This document shows, one piece after another, positions 6,121-10,491 of a stretch of 10,491 nt of DNA (within the stretch, counting starts at the first letter, position 1; every line of letters starts with the position of its first letter). Made by a program: the position numbers and the translations under genes. The notes under the pieces were generated by a model. That model had not been told where the DNA came from and did not search any database. It worked only from the letters and a program-made list of their open reading frames with translations. This stretch comes from Hyphomicrobiaceae bacterium (lineage in GTDB: Bacteria; Pseudomonadota; Alphaproteobacteria; Rhizobiales; Hyphomicrobiaceae): assembly GCA_017353825.1 (NCBI GenBank), contig JAFMSC010000107.1, positions 1-10,491 on the forward strand, written 5' to 3'.

Positions 6121-6825
6121 TCAGCCGCCGCTCATATGGAACGCCGGCGTGCGCGCCAAATACAATCCCAGCGTGATCAGCAAGTCCAGCTCAGGCAGCG
6201 CAGCGGCGGGAGGACGCACTTCCACCTGGCCACTGATTTTCATCCCTATTTTCATCATGTAGCCCTGTGGCCACGGCCTGACACTGAAGGTCACGAGCGC
6301 CGTGCCGTCGGCTGCCAGCCACCTGTAATAGGCTGTCAGCGACCACCCCCAACGCTTCAAGAAATAGTCGTGCAGCGACCCCCAACGCTTCAAGAAATAG
6401 TCGTGCCCATTGGGAAGACTGAGCGTGGGGTTGTGGAATCGTGTGAAGCGGCCGGTCCAGCCGCCGTATCCCCTGACGAGCATGCGGTCCCCTTTGTCAG
6501 TTTCGATTGTCACTTCGGTCCCGTAGCCGCGGAACGACCAGGCGCCCTCCTTCGTCCTCGCCAGTCCACGGGGCTCGTCCCGCCAGAGGGGGTCATCGTA
6601 GGGCATGCGCGCCAGGATTTCCTCGCCGCAGCGCAGCTCGTACGTTCGCCTGAGCCACTTGGGCTGCACCCAGCGCAGCGGCATCCCGACAAACTCACGA
6701 ATGGCCCTTGAGGGAACGCTATCCGGCAGCACAGAGGAATTAGGAGCGCTGGGCGGATTCTCCGGCTCCTCGTCGGGGACCGGCCTGCTGTCCGGAGCTT
6801 CCGTGGGCGGCAGCCAGATGAACAT
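6121..6825 (-). CDS. hypothetical protein with Pro-rich N-terminus and internal tandem duplication
   Basis: A 234-residue protein I cannot assign to a named family. Residues 6-38 are rich in Pro, Glu and Ser and are probably disordered. From about 48 to 225 it shows short alternating strands with many aromatic residues (LRWVQPKWLRRTYELRCGEE, GAWSFRGYGTEVTIETD, WLAADGTALVTFSV), ending in a hydrophobic ALPELDLLITLGLYLA (208-223). This layout recalls beta-rich tubby/LURP-one-like proteins, but that is only an impression. HDYFLKRWG occurs twice, at 141-149 and 152-160, from a recent DNA duplication. Start choice: a GTG at 6834 is also in frame, but AGGAA at 6839-6835 touches it, whereas it lies nine bases from the ATG at 6825. 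The N-terminus shows no signal peptide. It stands alone, divergent from the aldo/keto reductase. No function is proposed. Confidence 0.7.
   Translation of the reverse strand: MFIWLPPTEAPDSRPVPDEEPENPPSAPNSSVLPDSVPSRAIREFVGMPLRWVQPKWLRRTYELRCGEEILARMPYDDPLWRDEPRGLARTKEGAWSFRGYGTEVTIETDKGDRMLVRGYGGWTGRFTRFHNPTLSLPNGHDYFLKRWGSLHDYFLKRWGWSLTAYYRWLAADGTALVTFSVRPWPQGYMMKIGMKISGQVEVRPPAAALPELDLLITLGLYLARTPAFHMSGG
6337..6405. repeat. in-frame tandem duplication, 36 + 33 bases
   Basis: Two adjacent copies of a unit beginning CAGCGAC and ending ATAGTCGTG: 6337-6372 (36 bases) and 6373-6405 (33 bases). They are identical except that the first has three extra bases (CCA). Both preserve the reading frame of the hypothetical gene and encode HDYFLKRWG(W)SL twice; the difference is one tryptophan codon. 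Confidence 0.95.
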
Positions 6826-6861
6826 GCCGTGCACTTCCTGTGCGCCGAAAATCAGATGGGC

Positions 6862-6891
6862 ACTTTAGCACGGCATCCACTGGCCCGTGAA
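6862..6891 (-). promoter_or_regulatory. candidate promoter of the hypothetical gene
   Basis: On the minus strand, TTCACG (6891-6886) and TAAAGT (6867-6862) each match four of six consensus bases at 18-base spacing. A TGC directly before the second hexamer gives an extended -10. The predicted leader is about 30 bases, consistent with the ATG at 6825. Confidence 0.35.
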
Positions 6892-7253
6892 GTTTCCGGC
6901 CACTTCATCCATCCGATGAGAGAGGCGACCCCGAATGTCCGAGTTGCGTCACCAGCAACGGCACCCTCCCAGCATAAGACTGTGCTAGTCCTAAACCGGC
7001 GACGCGCAAGCGTGATCTGTTGGCCATGGTGCGCACCAGGCGGGCCCTGGTTCCCGAGTCCGCCGTGAGCGCGTCATGCCGACCGTCGCGATGGGGATCA
7101 TGCCGGGCTGATGGCATCAGGTTATCACTCGCTACCGCAATGGGCTTGTTCCCGAATGATTGACGGGAGGCAAGGTGGCCGGGAGCGCCAAGTTGTGCAA
7201 TGACTGGGTGAGGCAAGGTTGAGGCGGGACCGCCGCGTGATATTGGGGATGTC
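6892..7253. other. divergent intergenic region, no gene supported
   Basis: This stretch separates the minus-strand hypothetical gene from the plus-strand reductase. A minus frame (6905-7255) is open for 116 codons, but its protein has no recognisable features and it would share the reductase promoter region. I found no good promoter for the reductase: TTGACG at 7162-7167 lacks a partner hexamer at the right distance. Confidence 0.45.
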
Positions 7254-8240
<987 letters not shown>

Positions 8241-8257
8241 CGAGGCGCGCATGCGAC

Positions 8258-8308
8258 CGGCGAGGGCGCTCCGGCAAGCGTCAAGGCCCCATCGTCGCGC
8301 CCTCGGCG
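8258..8308 (+). terminator. inverted repeat after the aldo/keto reductase, possible terminator
   Basis: CGAGGGCGC (8261-8269) and GCGCCCTCG (8297-8305) pair perfectly over nine bases; two more pairs flank it beyond one mismatch. The loop is 27 bases and no T run follows. It lies 20 bases after the stop codon, so a termination or mRNA-end role is plausible but unproven. The right arm overlaps a short direct repeat, CTCGGCGCT at 8302-8310 and 8315-8323. Confidence 0.35.
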
Positions 8309-8495
8309 CTTATGCTCGGCGCTCACAAGTCCACCACGGGCGTCGGCCTAGACTGACGGCCGCCAAGCCGTTTTAGGCTGCCCTCCCAGTCGTTCCCCAT
8401 GGCCGCGCCAGGCCCGACGCGAGGCGAAGCCGCCCGAGCCGGCGGGCGTGGCCGCAAGACAAGGCATCGGCGGCGCTGCTGGTGAGTTAACGGGG

Positions 8496-8523
8496 CCCGG
8501 CGCAAATCATTTTGCGAGCCGGG
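8496..8523. other. hairpin upstream of murI
   Basis: CCCGGC (8496-8501) plus GCAAA (8502-8506) pair with TTTGC (8511-8515) and GCCGGG (8518-8523), giving eleven pairs, a TCAT loop and a two-base GA bulge. It lies about 90 bases before the murI start in the otherwise featureless 8324-8611 spacer. It could be a leader structure, an operator or a rho-independent-like end of transcription from the left. I see no protein-binding consensus that decides between these. Confidence 0.4.
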
Positions 8524-8611
8524 TTGTGTGCTATGCAGGGCCCATAAGGGGCACCCGTGATCCCCCTCGTGGTGCGTGCAACCGCTCTTTAGAGGGACAA
8601 CCGGCTAGGCG

Positions 8612-9460
8612 ATGATCGGCGTCTTCGATTCCGGACACGGGGGCCTGACCGTCTTCCGCGCGCTCACGATGCGCTTCCCGCAGCTTCCTTTCGTCTATCT
8701 CGGCGACCACGCCAACGTGCCCTACGGCGACCGGCCCTCGGACGAGATCGTGGCCCTGACGCGCAGCGGAGCGGAGGCCCTGTTCCGGCGCGGCTGCCGG
8801 CTGGTGCTGCTCGGTTGCAACACCGCCACCTGCGTTGCGGCGCGCACGCTGCAGAAGGACTGGCTGGCGGTGAGCGGCTGGCCCGGCCGCAACATCCTAG
8901 GGATCGTTGCCCCCACCGTTGAAGCCGCCACCCAGACTCCCTGGGCGGTGACAACCCCGCAATACCCTCAGAAGTACAACACCGACACCATCGCTGTGTT
9001 CGGCACCACACGCACCATCGCCTCGCACGCCTACCCTGAGGAGATCCGCAAGCGGTGCCCCAAGGTAACGGTCGTGCAGCAGACCTGTCCTGAGCTGGCC
9101 GCCGCCATCGAGCGCGGTGCGCACGATGCATCGCTCGACAGCCTGGTGAGGGAGGGCGTGGCCGCGCTTCTGGCACAGACGGATGGCATGCCGCCGCACT
9201 GGGCGATCCTAGGCTGCACGCACTATCCGCTGGTCGAGCGGCTGTTCCGTCTCCACTTGCCTGACTTTACGCGGCTCCTGTCGCAGCCCCAGGTGGTGGC
9301 CGACAGCCTGGAGGACTACCTGCAACGCCATCCCTCCTACGCCGAGGGCGCCGCCGCCGCGCCCCCCCTGCTTCTGACCACGGGCGACCCCACCCGCGTC
9401 AACACCACCGCCCGCATCTTCTGGCCCGGCGCCCCTCCGTTCAGGCACCTGGGGCTATAG
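8612..9460 (+). CDS. murI: glutamate racemase
   Basis: A 282-residue racemase that converts L-glutamate to the D-glutamate needed for peptidoglycan stem peptides. The two cysteines that act as acid/base pair are present: C69 in LLGCNTATC and C202 in ILGCTHYPL, next to H204. Substrate-site landmarks D6-S7 (GVFDSGHGGLTVFR) and PYGDR (37-41) are also clear, as is the domain-2 phrase VFGTTRTIASHAYPEEI. Between the two domains there is a longer linker than usual (about 108-124, containing YPQKYNTD). The first cysteine motif reads LGCNTAT, where IACNTAT is commoner. The ATG at 8612 is the first possible start: an in-frame TAG lies six bases before it. No strong ribosome site is visible (AGAGGG 15 bases away; TAGG two bases away). 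A small ORF follows 12 bases later. Confidence 0.93.
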   Translation: MIGVFDSGHGGLTVFRALTMRFPQLPFVYLGDHANVPYGDRPSDEIVALTRSGAEALFRRGCRLVLLGCNTATCVAARTLQKDWLAVSGWPGRNILGIVAPTVEAATQTPWAVTTPQYPQKYNTDTIAVFGTTRTIASHAYPEEIRKRCPKVTVVQQTCPELAAAIERGAHDASLDSLVREGVAALLAQTDGMPPHWAILGCTHYPLVERLFRLHLPDFTRLLSQPQVVADSLEDYLQRHPSYAEGAAAAPPLLLTTGDPTRVNTTARIFWPGAPPFRHLGL

Positions 9461-9472
9461 GGAGCCAAGCCC

Positions 9473-9763
9473 ATGTTGGACCCGTTTGCGGACCTCAACT
9501 CGGCTCCTAAAATGTTCCCCGCAGGAGGGTCATCCAGCCTCGCGATGCCGCCCGCGAACATCGCGAGCCTGGAGGGGCTGGTGCTGTGCCTGCCGGCGAG
9601 GGTCGACGAGCTCTGCGATCAGAACAAGACGCGCATCGAGCAGATCGGCACGCGGCTGGCGCGCATCGCGAAGCTTGAGGGCCTTGAGCCCAAGCGTGGC
9701 CCGGGGGAGCGGCGAATGTGCAGCAGCTTCAGCTGGCGAGCGTGCGGTTGGCACGCTCGGTGA
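9473..9763 (+). CDS. small hypothetical ORF after murI, probably frameshifted near its end
   Basis: A 96-codon ORF starting 12 bases after the murI stop, with GGAG eight bases before the ATG, so co-expression with murI is likely. Residues 31-75 look like real coding sequence with coiled-coil tendency (VDELCDQNKTRIEQIGTRL); I recognise no family. The end (RMCSSFSWRACGWHAR) is unlike the rest. Another frame continues in a more natural way, reading NVQQLQLASVRLARSVTTTVS up to a TGA at 9778-9780. Adding one G to the GGGGG run at 9703-9707 would join the two parts into one protein of about 102 residues. So the gene may carry a one-base deletion, a sequencing error, or a programmed shift. That this is a real gene at all is moderately likely. 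Confidence 0.45.
   Translation: MLDPFADLNSAPKMFPAGGSSSLAMPPANIASLEGLVLCLPARVDELCDQNKTRIEQIGTRLARIAKLEGLEPKRGPGERRMCSSFSWRACGWHAR
9737..9759 (+). terminator. strong hairpin at the end of the murI operon
   Basis: CGAGCGTGC (9737-9745) and GCACGCTCG (9751-9759) form a perfect nine-pair stem with a GGTTG loop, between murI and the convergent hisH. No T run follows, so termination is inferred from position and stability. The stem lies within the last codons of the small ORF in either reading frame. Confidence 0.45.
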
Positions 9764-9833
9764 CAACTACCGTTAGCTGAGCATGCGTCCAGTGTCCTTG
9801 TGGGAGAGCCTGTTCGCCCAGACCGCGCCGGCC

Positions 9834-10487
9834 TTACGGCCGCCAGGCCAGGAAATTGGCGATCAGTCGGAGACCCAGGGTCTGGCTCTTCTCGGGGTGG
9901 AACTGGGTGCCGGCGATATTGTCTGTGCCCACCATGGCGGTTACCGGGCCACCGTAGTCGGCTTCCGCCACCAGCGCCACGCGGTCGGGCGTGACGAGGT
10001 GAAAGGAGTGCACAAAATAGGCGTGCAAGCCGTCGGGGCCGGTGGGAATGCCCGCCAGCAGTGGGTGGTCGTTGATGACGGCGAGCGTGTTCCAGCCCAT
10101 GTGGGGGATCTTGAGGGCGGGATCGGCGGGCTCGATGGCTTTCACATCGCCCTTGATCCAGCCGAGGCCTTGGGTGATGCGGAACTCCAGCCCCCGCTCG
10201 GCCATCAGCTGAGCCCCCACGCAGATGCCAAGGAACGGCCGGCCCCTACCGCGCACGCTCTGCTTGAGCGCCTCTACCATCCCCGGCACGGCGTCGAGGC
10301 CCGCCTTGCAGTCGGCGAAGGCGCCCACGCCGGGCAGGACCACGCGGTCGGCGGCGCGCACGGCCTCCGGATCGGCGGTGACGGCGATGCTAGCGCCGTT
10401 GCCGCTCTCGCGCGCGGCACGCTCGAAGGCCTTGGCGGCCGAGTGCAGGTTGCCGGCGCCGTAGTCGATGATGGCGACGCGTTGCAT
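9834..10487 (-). CDS. hisH: imidazole glycerol phosphate synthase, glutaminase subunit
   Basis: A complete 217-residue class-I glutamine amidotransferase. HisH hydrolyses glutamine and passes ammonia to HisF, which makes imidazole glycerol phosphate (histidine) and AICAR (purines). The catalytic triad is visible: C89 in GICVGAQLM, and H197 and E199 in GTQFHPEKSQ. The N-terminal IIDYGAGNLHS (6-16), oxyanion strand PGVG (52-55), PHMGWN (128-133) and YFVHSFH (157-163) are all diagnostic of HisH rather than other amidotransferases. The nucleophile elbow reads GICVGAQ; GICLGMQ is more common. The ATG at 10487 is four bases from the window edge, so its ribosome site and any upstream his genes lie outside. 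The stop (9834-9836) faces the murI operon with a gap of about 70 bases. Confidence 0.96.
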   Translation of the reverse strand: MQRVAIIDYGAGNLHSAAKAFERAARESGNGASIAVTADPEAVRAADRVVLPGVGAFADCKAGLDAVPGMVEALKQSVRGRGRPFLGICVGAQLMAERGLEFRITQGLGWIKGDVKAIEPADPALKIPHMGWNTLAVINDHPLLAGIPTGPDGLHAYFVHSFHLVTPDRVALVAEADYGGPVTAMVGTDNIAGTQFHPEKSQTLGLRLIANFLAWRP

Positions 10488-10491
10488 GGGG

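Noticed and set aside
5292..6176. Plus-strand 294-codon ORF in the gap upstream of the ABC operon
   Set aside because: It is Arg/Pro/Ser-rich with no domain, overlaps a long open frame on the other strand, and runs into the binding-protein start and the end of the hypothetical gene.
9530..9766. Minus-strand 78-codon ORF after murI
   Set aside because: Antisense to the small ORF that has the better ribosome site and position; no recognisable features.

Overview
The window is GC-rich chromosomal DNA with mostly housekeeping genes. The GC-rich third codon positions, the MurI and HisH types, and an SsuABC/TauABC-like transporter whose binding protein has a Tat-type signal suggest a high-GC proteobacterium, most likely an alphaproteobacterium. 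That assignment is inference from gene style; no rRNA or other marker is present.

Layout, left to right. A 3' fragment of an RNA 2',3'-cyclic phosphodiesterase (thpR) runs off the left edge. About 790 bases with no convincing gene follow, then a PhnB/glyoxalase-like VOC protein with a lysine-rich tail. Converging on it is a four-gene minus-strand ABC transporter operon, read right to left: binding protein, permease A, ATPase, permease B. Two intergenic gaps inside this operon hold paired palindromes that share the 12-mer GGTGGGTTAGCG. Upstream of the operon is a gene-poor stretch of about 820 bases. A minus-strand gene of unknown function with an internal tandem duplication comes next, and then a divergent aldo/keto reductase. 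A spacer of about 370 bases with hairpins leads to glutamate racemase (murI), followed closely by a small ORF that looks frameshifted. The right edge holds a complete hisH on the minus strand, convergent with murI.

How the genes work together. Only the ABC cluster is a clear functional unit: an importer for a small solute with two different permease subunits, one ATPase and one periplasmic binding protein. No enzyme gene beside it reveals the substrate. MurI (D-glutamate for peptidoglycan), HisH (histidine and purine-linked metabolism) and ThpR (RNA end processing) are unrelated housekeeping functions.

I found no convincing new multi-gene system: no CRISPR array, transposase, phage module, toxin-antitoxin pair or RNA gene. 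The observations most worth checking are the palindrome pairs in the transporter operon (one supplies the ATPase stop codon), the in-frame 33/36-base tandem duplication in the unknown gene, and the likely one-base frameshift in the ORF after murI.
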